64,000 bases of DNA from Ureibacillus thermophilus (GCF_042657185.1 NZ_JBHSNN010000008.1), one strand, 5' to 3'; shown: positions 49,556-59,241, counted from the stretch's first letter. The notes: generated from the sequence alone by a model not told the origin. Translations and numbers: made by a program.

Positions 49556-49849
49556 ATGTTAAAAAATAACGCATTTATCTTATTTATTACGATCGCTTTG
49601 ATTTGCATTCCGCTGATTTTCAATGGAAATGCAGAATACGGCGGTGCAGACGGGGAAGCGGAAGAATTGATCACAGAGCTGAACGAATCCTATAAACCTT
49701 GGTTTTCTAGTATATGGGAACCTCCTAGTGGTGAAATCGAAAGTTTATTATTCGTCTTGCAAGGAGCTGCCGGTGCTGGGTTTATCGGTTATTTTATAGG
49801 ATATATGAGAGGCCGGAATAGGGGCGGAAATGCTGAGATACCGAAATGA
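49556..49849 (+). CDS. cbiN: Cobalt transporter component CbiN
   Basis: A 97-residue protein with two membrane helices (about residues 5-22 and 68-87) and an outside loop containing EYGGADGEAEELI and YKPWFSSIWEPPSGEIESLLF, the CbiN signature. It helps CbiM take up cobalt. Its start directly abuts the cbiM stop, and its stop overlaps cbiQ by ATGA. Confidence 0.95.
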   Translation: MLKNNAFILFITIALICIPLIFNGNAEYGGADGEAEELITELNESYKPWFSSIWEPPSGEIESLLFVLQGAAGAGFIGYFIGYMRGRNRGGNAEIPK

Positions 49850-50628
49850 GAATGCTGGAATTTTACGCTTATCATTCACCATTAAGAAACATACATCCGA
49901 TTGAAAAAATAGTATTTGCATTGATTCCTTTAATACTTAATATCCTGTTTCAAAATATATACACGTCTTTATTCATATTTTTCATCATGGTTGTGATTAC
50001 CATAATTTTTGGCAAAATTCCTGTTCGTATATATTGGAAGTTATTGTTAATTCCGGTCGCTTTTTTATTATCAAGTATACTGGTCATTTTACTCAGCTTT
50101 ACCGAAAGCCCTTTAGAAGGAGCAATTTTTCAATCCATCATTGGTCCCGTTGTTATTTCAATCATGAAGGAAAGTATTGAAAAGGCCTTGACTTTATTTT
50201 CTGTTTCCTTATCGAGTATCAGTTGCTTGTACTTCTTAATCTTAACGACAACCATTCAGGATGTTCTGTTTGGTTTACAGTGCTTGAAAGTTCCGCAGGT
50301 TTTGTTGGATTTAATCGCATTAATCTATCGATTTATATTTTTATTTCTGGATTCAAGCAGGACAATATTTCTTGCACAAAAAGCAAGGTTGGGACATGGT
50401 TCATCTATCAAAACGATAAAGTCGATTGGACTTATTATTAGTGCTTTATTTGTTAAGGTATTCCATGAAATGAAAGATTTAAACAACGCAGTCAATGCAA
50501 GAAGTTTAAATGGTTATATAGCTGTTATTGCAAGAACAATTCGATTTTCAAGAAGCCGTTGGATATTCATTATGTTAATCAGTATATTGATTATCGCTTT
50601 TAATTTCACCGTTGGGAGAGCTGGTTGA
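49846..50628 (+). CDS. cbiQ: Cobalt ECF transporter T component CbiQ
   Basis: A 260-residue transmembrane coupling protein. It has several hydrophobic segments in the first half and the coupling-helix region with ARG-containing motifs (AQKARLGHGSSIKT and NAVNARSLNGYI) that contact the ATPase. Relatives carry similar Ala-Arg-Gly signatures. The ATG at 49846 overlaps the cbiN stop; ATG at 49852 is an alternative. Confidence 0.93.
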   Translation: MRMLEFYAYHSPLRNIHPIEKIVFALIPLILNILFQNIYTSLFIFFIMVVITIIFGKIPVRIYWKLLLIPVAFLLSSILVILLSFTESPLEGAIFQSIIGPVVISIMKESIEKALTLFSVSLSSISCLYFLILTTTIQDVLFGLQCLKVPQVLLDLIALIYRFIFLFLDSSRTIFLAQKARLGHGSSIKTIKSIGLIISALFVKVFHEMKDLNNAVNARSLNGYIAVIARTIRFSRSRWIFIMLISILIIAFNFTVGRAG

Positions 50629-51483
50629 ATGAGTACTACTATTTTCGAACTGAGCGAAGTGTACTACCGTTATGAAGATGGGACTGAGGCTTTAAAAAAT
50701 ATCAATCTACGAATTGAACGAGGAAAAAAAATTGCTCTTTTAGGCAGCAATGGTGCAGGAAAGTCCACATTATTATTGCATTTAAATGGGTTGTTAAAAC
50801 CAACATCCGGTACAATTTGCATCGATGGACAACCATTAACCTATTCGAGGAAAGAGTTGATCAATTTAAGACGTCGGGTAGGAATCGTTTTTCAAAATCC
50901 TGAAACCCAGTTGTTTAATGGGACGGTTCGAGATGACATATGTTATGGACCATATAATTTAAAGTTGCCGGAACGGGAACGAAAGACGTTAATTGAGAAA
51001 GCAATTATTCTGACAGACGTAGGTGAGTTGTTAGATAAACCGATTCATTTTTTAAGCGGTGGACAAAAAAAGCGGGTTTCCATCGCAGGTGTGCTTGCTA
51101 TGGATCCTGAAGTCATCCTTTTTGATGAGCCAACTGCATCTTTGGATATTTATTACACAAAGAAAATAAGGAAACTATTAGATGAACTTCATCGTGATGG
51201 GAGAACGCTTATTCTTTCTACTCACGATATTGATTTTGCCTATGAATGGGCTGACGAAGCAATTGTGATGCATCAAAGTGAAGTGTTATTTCAAGGTAAT
51301 TTCTCTCAACTGTTTGAAGAACACAAAGATATTATTACTAAAGCAAATCTGGAAACATCAATAATATTCGAAATAGCGCAAATATTGAAAAATGGAGGGG
51401 TGAATTTAAATACAATTGATTACCGTTCAAAAGAACAATTATTGGAAATTCTTAAAGATTATTTATTGAAGCTAACAATATAA
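50629..51483 (+). CDS. cbiO: Cobalt ECF transporter ATPase CbiO
   Basis: A 284-residue ABC ATPase. Walker A is LLGSNGAGKSTLL, the Q-loop is VFQNPETQLF, the signature is LSGGQKKRVSIAGVLAMDP, and Walker B is VILFDEPTASLD followed by the His-loop STHDIDF. Q-loop NPETQLF is typical of cobalt/nickel ECF transporters. The ATG immediately follows the cbiQ stop. The C-terminal part carries an extension of about 50 residues seen in many CbiO proteins. Confidence 0.95.
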   Translation: MSTTIFELSEVYYRYEDGTEALKNINLRIERGKKIALLGSNGAGKSTLLLHLNGLLKPTSGTICIDGQPLTYSRKELINLRRRVGIVFQNPETQLFNGTVRDDICYGPYNLKLPERERKTLIEKAIILTDVGELLDKPIHFLSGGQKKRVSIAGVLAMDPEVILFDEPTASLDIYYTKKIRKLLDELHRDGRTLILSTHDIDFAYEWADEAIVMHQSEVLFQGNFSQLFEEHKDIITKANLETSIIFEIAQILKNGGVNLNTIDYRSKEQLLEILKDYLLKLTI

Positions 51484-51497
51484 ATGGGGTGATGTCT

Positions 51498-53087
51498 TTG
51501 AGAGGAAAGCTATACATTGTCGGTTTTGGTCCAGGGGACGCCAATCACATTACATATCGGGCAGTGGAAGCGATAAAAGCAAGTGATTATATCATTGGAT
51601 ACAAAACTTATGTGGAATTAATAAAAAATTTATTAAACGTCAAACAAAAAATTATAAGTACTGGGATGACGGAAGAAGTTTCACGTGCACAGGCTGCGGT
51701 AAAACTTGCGGAAGAAGGGCACCAGGTAGCGGTCATTTCTAGTGGAGATTCCGGTGTATATGGCATGGCCGGTCTCATTTATGAAGTACTCGTTGAACAA
51801 GGTTGGCATAAAGAGTCAGGGGTTGAAGTGGAAGTCATTCCCGGAATTTCTGCCATCAATTCTTGTAGTTCCCTACTCGGTGCCCCGATTATGCATGATT
51901 CATGCACAATCAGCTTAAGTGATCATTTAACACCATGGACAATTATCGAAAAAAGGCTTGAAGCAGCGGCAGCAGCTGATTTTGTGATTGCTCTATACAA
52001 TCCGAAAAGCGGAAGAAGAACAAAACAAATCGTGGAAGCAAGACGGATATTACTAAAATATCGGTCACCGAATACACCGGTGGGACTTGTAAAAAGTGCT
52101 TATCGCGAAAGACAAACGATTGTGATTACGACGTTGGATAATATGCTGGAACACGAGATTGGTATGCTCACAACAGTGATTATTGGAAACACCTCCACAT
52201 TTGTATATGATGACTTAATGATTACGCCGAGGGGGTATCAACGAAAATATACGCTTGATCGCGAGGTACAACCATTGAAACCTCATGAACGATTGAAAAA
52301 AGAAGCAGAACCTTGGTCTTTGGAAAATTTGGAATCGAAGAAAAGAGAGTCAAAAAAAACCCCTTTTCAACTAGCATGCGAAGCAATTGCAATGCTGGAC
52401 CGAAAGCCAAATTTCGTTGTTGAAAAAACAGACTATAAACCAGTTTTTGAGTTTGCCATAAGTCCTGGGGTGGCAAATAAACGATTCACCCCTGAGCAAT
52501 TTAAGCTATTGGCTGAAGTTGTTGGTCATGAGGGAAGGATGGACTATTCAAGGGATCATCAGTTGCGGATAAGTATTCCAACTAATCATCCAGAACAAAT
52601 TGTAGAACAATTATCAAATGTTGGTTTGCTGGTGATGCCTGTAGGAGATGTCATTACGGTGAAGGCTTGTGATTTTTGTGATGGTGAAAAAAAGGATTCG
52701 ATACCGTACGCTGAAAAGCTGCAACAGAGATTTGGAGGAAAAGCTGTGCCGAAAGAATTAAAAATCGGCATTAATGGATGTGGGATGGCATGTTACAACG
52801 CCGTTATGGAAGATATCGGAATCGTATATCGAAAAGGAAAATTTGATGTGTTTTTAGGTGCAAAACCGGTAGGACGCACCGCACATCCGGGTCAATTGAT
52901 TGAAGAGGGGTTGGAAGCTGAAAAATTAGTCGAATTAATCGAAAAACTGATTGTTGAATATAAAGAAAATGCTCATCCAAATGAACGATTATTTAAATAT
53001 TTTAAACGGAAAAAAGTGCTGGCAGGGTACAAATATCAAGATAATGAGCCAAAGCTCAATTTGCAGCCGATCCCTTGTGCAGATTAG
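51498..53087 (+). CDS. cbiH60: CbiH60: cobalt-factor III C17-methyltransferase fused to an Fe-S domain
   Basis: A protein of about 529 residues. The first 240 residues are a C17-methyltransferase (LYIVGFGPGDANHITYRAVEAI, SSGDSGVYGMAGL, EVIPGISAINSCSSLLGAP). The C-terminal part is a nitrite/sulfite-reductase-like domain with four cysteines (KACDFCDG and NGCGMACYN) fit for a [4Fe-4S] cluster. The same fusion, CbiH60 of Bacillus megaterium, methylates and contracts the ring to cobalt-precorrin-4. TTG at 51498 has GGGG eight bases upstream; ATG at 51492 and GTG at 51489 are closer to that site. Confidence 0.93.
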   Translation: MRGKLYIVGFGPGDANHITYRAVEAIKASDYIIGYKTYVELIKNLLNVKQKIISTGMTEEVSRAQAAVKLAEEGHQVAVISSGDSGVYGMAGLIYEVLVEQGWHKESGVEVEVIPGISAINSCSSLLGAPIMHDSCTISLSDHLTPWTIIEKRLEAAAAADFVIALYNPKSGRRTKQIVEARRILLKYRSPNTPVGLVKSAYRERQTIVITTLDNMLEHEIGMLTTVIIGNTSTFVYDDLMITPRGYQRKYTLDREVQPLKPHERLKKEAEPWSLENLESKKRESKKTPFQLACEAIAMLDRKPNFVVEKTDYKPVFEFAISPGVANKRFTPEQFKLLAEVVGHEGRMDYSRDHQLRISIPTNHPEQIVEQLSNVGLLVMPVGDVITVKACDFCDGEKKDSIPYAEKLQQRFGGKAVPKELKIGINGCGMACYNAVMEDIGIVYRKGKFDVFLGAKPVGRTAHPGQLIEEGLEAEKLVELIEKLIVEYKENAHPNERLFKYFKRKKVLAGYKYQDNEPKLNLQPIPCAD

Positions 53088-53096
53088 GAGGATAAC

Positions 53097-54047
53097 ATGA
53101 CGAAAGCTATTTTATTTGTAGGACATGGAAGTAAGCTTGAAGCAGGGAATGAAGAAGTAAGAGAATTTGTAAAGCAAACAAGAGAATTAATTGATTCAAG
53201 TCTACTAGTAGAAACATGTTTTTTAGAATTTGCTGAACCAACGATTTCTCAAGGTATTAAGATTTGCATCGAAAAAGGTGCCAGTGAAATCTATGTAATG
53301 CCGATCATCTTGCTCCATGCAGGACATTCTAAAATTCATATTCCCGCAGAAATTGTAGAGGCGCAAGAAAAATATCCCCATGTGAAATTTACTTATGGTG
53401 AAGTTGTGGGAATTCATGAAGATATTTTTCAAATTTTACTGGAACGTCTACAAGAAATCGGTTTTGATACCCAGGCAAAACATGAAGATACAGCCATTTT
53501 ATTAATTGCCCGGGGAGGAAGCGATGAATATGCCAATGGTGATTTTTTCAAGATTACAAGACTGCTATGGGAGAAGTTAAATGTTCAAGTAGTGGAAGGA
53601 GCTTTTATGGGAGTGACAGAACCATTGGTTGAAGAAGGGATTGAACGATGTATAAAGCTTGGTGCTAAAAAAATCATCATGCTTCCATATTTTCTATTTA
53701 CGGGCATATTAATGGAGCGGATGAAATCCTATTGTGAACGCTTCAAAGAACAATATCCCGAAATAAACATTGAAATTGCCCATTATTTTGGATACCATCC
53801 CCGATTAAAATCTGTCATTATTGAACGAATGGTACAAGCATTATCCGGGCATTCGAACGGTGATAAAGATATACAAAATGTTCAAAAGTTAATGGAAAAG
53901 GGGCTCATTTCCCACCATCACCATGAGCATGAACATGAACATCACCATGAGCATGAACATGAACATCACCATGGTCATAAACATCATCATCATGATTACA
54001 AAGGTTGTAACGTCCAACTTGATGAAAAAATGGAAGTGAAACCATGA
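53097..54047 (+). CDS. cbiX: Sirohydrochlorin cobaltochelatase CbiX, with His-rich tail
   Basis: A 316-residue long-form CbiX that inserts Co(II) into sirohydrochlorin, the committed step of the anaerobic route. Two homologous halves begin ILFVGHGSKLEAGN (His10) and ILLIARGGSDEYANG. The metal-site segment LLHAGHSKIHIP and the later LPYFLFTGILMERMK are present. Residues 273-299 form a tail with 19 His in 27 residues, mixed with Glu, which may store or hand over metal; B. megaterium CbiX has a similar tail. Only one Cys follows it (YKGC). The stop overlaps cbiJ by four bases. Confidence 0.95.
   Translation: MTKAILFVGHGSKLEAGNEEVREFVKQTRELIDSSLLVETCFLEFAEPTISQGIKICIEKGASEIYVMPIILLHAGHSKIHIPAEIVEAQEKYPHVKFTYGEVVGIHEDIFQILLERLQEIGFDTQAKHEDTAILLIARGGSDEYANGDFFKITRLLWEKLNVQVVEGAFMGVTEPLVEEGIERCIKLGAKKIIMLPYFLFTGILMERMKSYCERFKEQYPEINIEIAHYFGYHPRLKSVIIERMVQALSGHSNGDKDIQNVQKLMEKGLISHHHHEHEHEHHHEHEHEHHHGHKHHHHDYKGCNVQLDEKMEVKP
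53922..53969 (+). repeat. 24-bp tandem repeat encoding the His-rich tail of CbiX
   Basis: A 24-base unit beginning CATGAGCATGAACATG occurs twice with no mismatch (53922-53945 and 53946-53969). Each unit encodes eight residues alternating His and Glu and ending in His-His. A partial copy precedes it. Copy number could vary between strains. Confidence 0.9.
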
Positions 54048-54820
54048 TTTTATTTCTTGCTGGGACAAGTGATGCACGTGAATTGGCTGTTTTGTTAAAA
54101 AAGGAAGGCTTCCCCCTAATGGCTACCGTAGTAACAGAATCTGCAGCCAAAAGTCTTGTTGATAAAGGCATAGAAGTAAAAGTTGGTAGATTAAATTATG
54201 AAAAAATGTACGAATTTTCAAGGGAAATCGGGGTGACAATGATTGTAGATGCCAGTCATCCCTTTGCCGAAGAAGCACATAAAACGGCAAAATGGGTTGC
54301 CGAACAATTAAATATCCCCTATATCCGCTATGAGAGGGAAAAATTGCAGCTTGAACAGGATTTTATCAAATTTGTTTCATCCTATGAAGAGGCAGCGGAA
54401 CTTGCAGCAAAGAAAAAAGGAGTTGTCATGCTCACAACAGGCAGTAAAACGCTGGAAATCTTCGCAAATAAATTATTGCCGCTGAATGATGTTCGCGTGA
54501 TTTGCAGAATGCTTCCCCGAATCGATAATATGCAAAAATGCGAGCAGCTCGGCTTCCCCCAAAAAAATATAGTGGCAATGCAAGGCCCTTTTTCAAAAGA
54601 GTTGAATATTGCCTTATTTAAGCATTTCGGTGTGACACTCATGATTACAAAAGAAAGCGGCAAAGTTGGTGCGGTCGATGAAAAAATAGAAGCTGCAAAG
54701 GAACTTGGGATTGAAACGATTGTCATTAAAAGACCAATTATAGAATTTGGTCATGTATTTAGTGAAATGGAGGAAATTGTAAATTGGATAAAAAATCAAA
54801 GAAATGAGGGTGCATTATGA
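54044..54820 (+). CDS. cbiJ: Cobalt-precorrin-6A reductase
   Basis: A 258-residue CbiJ/CobK-family reductase. The N-terminal Rossmann segment is ILFLAGTSDARELAVLL. The further segments VDASHPFAEEAHKTA, LTTGSKTLEIF and MQGPFSKELNIALFKHFGVTLMITKESGK are typical. It reduces the corrin ring with NAD(P)H. It overlaps cbiX and cbiC by four bases on each side. Confidence 0.93.
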   Translation: MILFLAGTSDARELAVLLKKEGFPLMATVVTESAAKSLVDKGIEVKVGRLNYEKMYEFSREIGVTMIVDASHPFAEEAHKTAKWVAEQLNIPYIRYEREKLQLEQDFIKFVSSYEEAAELAAKKKGVVMLTTGSKTLEIFANKLLPLNDVRVICRMLPRIDNMQKCEQLGFPQKNIVAMQGPFSKELNIALFKHFGVTLMITKESGKVGAVDEKIEAAKELGIETIVIKRPIIEFGHVFSEMEEIVNWIKNQRNEGAL

Positions 54821-55455
54821 ATTTTAAACCGATTACGGTAGATCCGGATAAGATTTATGATTATAGTTTTGCCATTATCGAAGAAGAAATGGGAGAACAT
54901 CACTTTTCAGACATGGAATGGCAAGTTGTTCGCCGAATCATCCATGCTTCGGCTGACTTTGAATTAGGAAGAAGTGTTGTATTTTCACATGGTGCTGTTG
55001 AAGCGGGCATTAAAGCAATCCGGGAAGGAAAACATGTAATTGCCGATGTCCAAATGATTGTCAGCGGCTCAGGACGGAAACGATTCCAAAAATATGGCGG
55101 AGATCTGCATTGTTATATCAGTGATGAAGATGTGTCACAAGAAGCGAAAGAAGAGGGAGTTACTCGGGCGATTATGTCAATGAGAAAAGCCGCTCGTGAA
55201 CATGAAGGAGGTATATATGCAATAGGCAATGCACCGACTGCATTGTTGGAATTAATTCGTCTTGTTAAGGAAGGCATTGCAAAACCTGACTTAATCATCG
55301 GGATGCCTGTTGGCTTTGTTTCAGCAGCTGAGTCGAAGGAGGAGCTGTTGAAACTCGAAGGGATTCCATATATTACGAATATCGGCCGTAAAGGCGGCAG
55401 CACTGTAACCGTAGCTGCTTTAAATGCTATTTCAATATTAGCTGATCAGGTGTAA
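54817..55455 (+). CDS. cbiC: Cobalt-precorrin-8 methylmutase
   Basis: A 212-residue CbiC/CobH-family enzyme that moves the methyl group from C11 to C12, giving cobyrinate. The catalytic His43 lies in RRIIHASADFELG. Other landmarks are VIADVQMIVSGSGRKRF, YAIGNAPTALLELIRL and GMPVGFVSAAESKEEL. It overlaps cbiJ by four bases and cbiD follows after five. Confidence 0.96.
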   Translation: MNFKPITVDPDKIYDYSFAIIEEEMGEHHFSDMEWQVVRRIIHASADFELGRSVVFSHGAVEAGIKAIREGKHVIADVQMIVSGSGRKRFQKYGGDLHCYISDEDVSQEAKEEGVTRAIMSMRKAAREHEGGIYAIGNAPTALLELIRLVKEGIAKPDLIIGMPVGFVSAAESKEELLKLEGIPYITNIGRKGGSTVTVAALNAISILADQV

Positions 55456-55460
55456 GGGAA

Positions 55461-56570
55461 ATGCAGAAAACAAAGAGAAAGAGTACATCTGAACTACGGG
55501 AAGGTTATACAACGGGTTCTTGTGCAACAGCTTGTGCAAAAGCGGCACTAATTGCTTTAATCACAAAACAAGTACAAAAGAGGGTAATGATACATCTGCC
55601 AATTGGAAAAGATGTTGAATTTCTAATAGAAGATTGCAACATGGGAGACTTTGAAGTGACGTGTTCAACAATTAAAGACGGCGGGGACGATCCTGATGCA
55701 ACCCATGGCGCTATTATTCAAGCAACAGTTTCTTGGAGAGAGGACGGGGAAATTTTTATCGATGGCGGCAAAGGAGTAGGCAGGGTCACAAAACCCGGAT
55801 TGCCGATTGAAGTGGGACTTGCAGCCATTAATCCCGTTCCACGGAAAATGATTCAAACGGAAATTGAAAACGTATTAAAACATTTTGAGATTGAAAAAGG
55901 GGTAAATATTATCATTTCTGTTCCCGATGGTGAAGAAATTGCCAAAAAAACATTAAATAGCCGTCTCGGAATCATTGGAGGAATTTCAATATTGGGAACA
56001 AGGGGAACGGTTGTTCCTTTTTCTAATGCTGCTTATATGGCAAGTATTGTACAAGCTATATCAGTGGCCAAAGCATCCGGTTGTGAGCATCTTGTTTTTA
56101 CAACAGGTGGACGAAGCGAAAAATTTGCTATGAGCATGTTTTCCGATCTTCCTGAAGTTGCTTTTATTGAAATGGGCGATTTTGTGGGTTTTGCAATGAA
56201 ACATTGCAAAAAAATCGGCATTCCAAAAGTTTCTTTGGTTGGAATGATGGGAAAATTTTCAAAACTTGCCCGAGGTTCGATGATGCTCCACTCAAAAGGT
56301 TCTCAAGTAAGTTTTGAATTTCTTGCTTCCATTGCTAAAGAATGTGGAGCTGCAAATGAAAGCATCGTAAAAATTCTTCAAGCGAACACAGCGAATGAAG
56401 TTGGGGAAATCATGAGAGAACTAGGATGCAAGACCTTTTTTGACAAAATATCGGAACATTGCTGTAAAGAAGTAATTAAACATGTGGAAGGCGGATTGAT
56501 TGTTTCGACTGCGATTTATTCAATGAATGGAGAATTATTAGGAAAGGCGGAAAATATTGATGCCTATTAA
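55461..56570 (+). CDS. cbiD: Cobalt-precorrin-5B C1-methyltransferase
   Basis: A 369-residue CbiD, which methylates C1 during anaerobic corrin synthesis. It begins LREGYTTGSCATACAKAALIAL and has the conserved KDGGDDPDATHGAIIQATV, GGKGVGRVTKPGLPIEVG, and GEEIAKKTLNSRLGIIGGISILGTRG segments. AAGGGAAATGC gives the start. The end overlaps cbiET by 11 bases. Confidence 0.96.
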   Translation: MQKTKRKSTSELREGYTTGSCATACAKAALIALITKQVQKRVMIHLPIGKDVEFLIEDCNMGDFEVTCSTIKDGGDDPDATHGAIIQATVSWREDGEIFIDGGKGVGRVTKPGLPIEVGLAAINPVPRKMIQTEIENVLKHFEIEKGVNIIISVPDGEEIAKKTLNSRLGIIGGISILGTRGTVVPFSNAAYMASIVQAISVAKASGCEHLVFTTGGRSEKFAMSMFSDLPEVAFIEMGDFVGFAMKHCKKIGIPKVSLVGMMGKFSKLARGSMMLHSKGSQVSFEFLASIAKECGAANESIVKILQANTANEVGEIMRELGCKTFFDKISEHCCKEVIKHVEGGLIVSTAIYSMNGELLGKAENIDAY

Positions 56571-57768
56571 ATTGATTGGAATTGGAGACAACGGTGTACA
56601 TGGACTTCATCCCCAATTAATTGAGTGGATTGAAAATGCGGAAGTTCTTGTTGGAGGAGAAAGACTCTTATCATTTTTCCCAAATTTTAAAGGTGAAAAA
56701 ATCGTATTAAAAACAAAAATAATGAGGATAGTTGAACAACTTGGAAAAAGGAATCAGAACATTGTGATTCTAGCTTCCGGAGATCCCTTGTTTTATGGTA
56801 TAGGCGGACTTTTATCAAAAAAAATCCCGGTTGAAATCTATCCCTATATCAGTTCAATACAACTTGCAGCGGCAAAATTTGGAATCAGTTGGCAAGATGC
56901 CTATTTTGTCAGCATACATGGACGCCCAATAAAAGGCCTTGCTCAAAAAATCGATGGAAAAAAGAAAGTGTTTATATTAACAGATGAAAATAATTCCCCA
57001 AATACTCTAGCAAAATATTTGCTAGAGTTTGGTATGACTGAGTATGAAGCTTATATTGCTGAAAACTTGCAAGGGGAAGAGGAGCGTTGCAGAAAAATGA
57101 CGTTGGAAGAAATGGAGAAATCCAGTTTCTCTCCATTAAATGTTGTGATTTTAGTTCAAACTCAAGAAGCAAAAAAATGGCCGCTTGGCATTGAAGATGA
57201 AGAGTTTTATCAACGAAAGCCGGAAAAAGGATTAATAACGAAAAAGGAAGTTCGTGTATTATCCATTAGCGCTTTGAATATAAACCCACAAAGCGTTGTG
57301 TGGGATATCGGGACATGCACCGGTTCTGTCGCGATTGAAGCTGGGAAAATTGCAAAAGAAGGAAAGATATATGCCATTGAAAAAAATGAAGAAGACATCG
57401 CAAACTGTCTCCGTAATCAAAAAAAATTTCGGGTGGATTTCACGGTAGTACACGGAAAAGCGCCGGGAGGCCTTGATGAGTTTCCCGATCCGGATGCCAT
57501 TTTCATTGGTGGTACAGGCGGCAACATGGAGGAATTATTAACTGTATGTTGTCAAAGGTTGAAAAATGATGGACGCATCGTGTTAAATCTAGCAACAATC
57601 GAAAACTTATATGAATCAATCAAGATATTGAACAGATTAGGATTCCATACAGAAGTTACCCAAGTACAAATCGCAAGAAGTAAACCGATCTTATCATTGA
57701 CCCGGTTAGCTCCATTAAATCCCGTGTTTATTGTAAGTGCAAAACGAAAGGAAGATGGAAATGAATAA
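56560..57768 (+). CDS. cbiET: CbiET: cobalt-precorrin-7 C5-methyltransferase and C15-methyltransferase (decarboxylating)
   Basis: A 402-residue fusion. The N-terminal CbiE domain (about 1-200) has the tetrapyrrole methylase features IKLIGIGDNG, VLVGGERLL and ILASGDPLFYGIGGLL. The C-terminal CbiT domain (about 215-395) has the SAM site VVWDIGTCTGSVAIEAG and DAIFIGGTGGNMEELL. Both methylations and the C12 acetate decarboxylation are thus in one chain, as in B. megaterium CbiET. ATG at 56560 is preferred to TTG at 56557. The end overlaps cbiL. Confidence 0.95.
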   Translation: MPIKLIGIGDNGVHGLHPQLIEWIENAEVLVGGERLLSFFPNFKGEKIVLKTKIMRIVEQLGKRNQNIVILASGDPLFYGIGGLLSKKIPVEIYPYISSIQLAAAKFGISWQDAYFVSIHGRPIKGLAQKIDGKKKVFILTDENNSPNTLAKYLLEFGMTEYEAYIAENLQGEEERCRKMTLEEMEKSSFSPLNVVILVQTQEAKKWPLGIEDEEFYQRKPEKGLITKKEVRVLSISALNINPQSVVWDIGTCTGSVAIEAGKIAKEGKIYAIEKNEEDIANCLRNQKKFRVDFTVVHGKAPGGLDEFPDPDAIFIGGTGGNMEELLTVCCQRLKNDGRIVLNLATIENLYESIKILNRLGFHTEVTQVQIARSKPILSLTRLAPLNPVFIVSAKRKEDGNE

Positions 57769-58465
57769 AGGGACTCTATACGGAATAGGTGTTGGACCTG
57801 GAGATCCTGAATTAATTACTTTAAAAGCTTTTCGCACACTTCAAGAATGTCCAGTCATTGCTTATCCAAAAAAAATGCGAGGTTCAAAAAGTTATGCATA
57901 CAAAATTGCAGAAGTTTTTATACGGCCTGAAGAAAAGGAAATGTTGGGCCTAATATTTCCAATGACGAAAGATGAAGAAGTATTAAAAAGGGAATGGAAT
58001 AAAGCCGTTGATGAAATCTATGGGAAAATTGCCAATGGAAAAGATGTGGCGTTTGTTACGGAAGGGGATCCGCTATTATATAGCACTTTTATTCATTTAA
58101 TGAAGTTAATGAGCGAAAAATATCCAGATGTCAAAATTCAAGCAGTTCCTGGCATTTCCTCTATTAACGGTGCAGCTTCCTGTCTAAACATTCCTCTGGC
58201 TGATGGTGATGAACAAGTCGCGATTATACCTGCAAATGATGATGTCGATAAAATGAGAAAAGCGATTGAAACCCATGATGCTGTTGTATTTCTTAAAGTT
58301 GCAAAGGTCATAGATTTGATGCTGGAAATTCTTCGGGATTTGGGCTTGGAAAACAAAGCGCACGTAGTGACAAAAGTAACATCTGAAGAAGAAATAATCT
58401 GGAGCATCGATGAATTGGACGGTGCGGATTTAAATTATTTAACGTTAATGGTGGTGCGAAAATGA
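57761..58465 (+). CDS. cbiL: Cobalt-factor II C20-methyltransferase
   Basis: A 234-residue tetrapyrrole methylase adding the C20 methyl group. It begins LYGIGVGPGDPELITLKAFRTL, with VIAYPKKMRGSKSYAYKIAE as the CbiL/CobI-specific segment, and has FVTEGDPLLYSTFIHLM and AVPGISSINGAAS. ATG at 57761 has AAAGGAAG upstream and overlaps cbiET by eight bases; the longer reading to 57737 is not favoured. The stop overlaps cbiF by four bases. Confidence 0.95.
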   Translation: MNKGTLYGIGVGPGDPELITLKAFRTLQECPVIAYPKKMRGSKSYAYKIAEVFIRPEEKEMLGLIFPMTKDEEVLKREWNKAVDEIYGKIANGKDVAFVTEGDPLLYSTFIHLMKLMSEKYPDVKIQAVPGISSINGAASCLNIPLADGDEQVAIIPANDDVDKMRKAIETHDAVVFLKVAKVIDLMLEILRDLGLENKAHVVTKVTSEEEIIWSIDELDGADLNYLTLMVVRK

Positions 58466-59241
58466 AAAAAATATGGATTATTGGAGCTGGTCCGGGCGAT
58501 CCCGATTTAATCACGGTGAAGGGTTTACATATTTTGCAACAATCAGACTGTATTCTCTATACAGACTCTCTTGTGAATGAAGAGTTAATTGCCAAAGCAA
58601 AGAAAGAAGCAGAAATAATAAAAACGAGCGGAATGAATTTGGAAGAAATTGTATCAATCATTGTAGATCGGGTGGACCGTGGGAAAAAAGTTGCACGTGT
58701 TCATACCGGTGATCCATCGTTGTATGGTGCTATTGCAGAACAAATCGCATTACTAAAAAAAGAAGGCATTGAAGTTGAAATCATTCCGGGTGTGAGTTCA
58801 GTTTTTGCTTCAGCAGCAGCAGTACAAGCAGAACTGACAATTCCCGAATTAACTCAAACTCTGATTTTAACCCGAGCAGAAGGACGAACGCCTGTACCGG
58901 AAAAAGAAAAATTAAAAGATTTGGCAAGCCATCATTGTACAATCGCTCTTTTCCTCAGTGCCACTTTAACGAAAAAAATCATGAAGGAATTGAAAGAAGC
59001 AGGCTGGCAAGATGATACGCCTGTAGCTGTTATTCAAAAAGCTACTTGGCCAGATCAAAAAATCGTTCGAACGACACTTGCTCAACTTGATGAAGCAATG
59101 AAAAAAAATGGGATTCGCAAACATGCCATGATATTGGCTGGATGGGCACTTGATCCAAACATTTATGAAAAGAATTCTTATCGTTCGAAACTTTACGATG
59201 CCGAGTTTACCCACGGCTATAGGAAAGGAGTTTCAAAGTGA
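58462..59241 (+). CDS. cbiF: Cobalt-precorrin-4 C11-methyltransferase
   Basis: A 259-residue tetrapyrrole methylase of the CbiF/CobM type. It begins IWIIGAGPGDPDLITVKGLHIL and has ILYTDSLVNEELI, VARVHTGDPSLYGAIAEQ and the long EVIPGVSSVFASAAAVQAELTIPELTQTLILTR region that separates CbiF from the other methylases. It is coupled by ATGA to cbiL and by GTGA to cbiG. Confidence 0.96.
   Translation: MKKIWIIGAGPGDPDLITVKGLHILQQSDCILYTDSLVNEELIAKAKKEAEIIKTSGMNLEEIVSIIVDRVDRGKKVARVHTGDPSLYGAIAEQIALLKKEGIEVEIIPGVSSVFASAAAVQAELTIPELTQTLILTRAEGRTPVPEKEKLKDLASHHCTIALFLSATLTKKIMKELKEAGWQDDTPVAVIQKATWPDQKIVRTTLAQLDEAMKKNGIRKHAMILAGWALDPNIYEKNSYRSKLYDAEFTHGYRKGVSK

Noticed and set aside
53889..54171. Minus-strand frames rich in Met, Val and Phe or in His opposite the end of cbiX
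   Set aside because: They are the complement of the His/Glu codon repeat in cbiX and have no start signals of their own.
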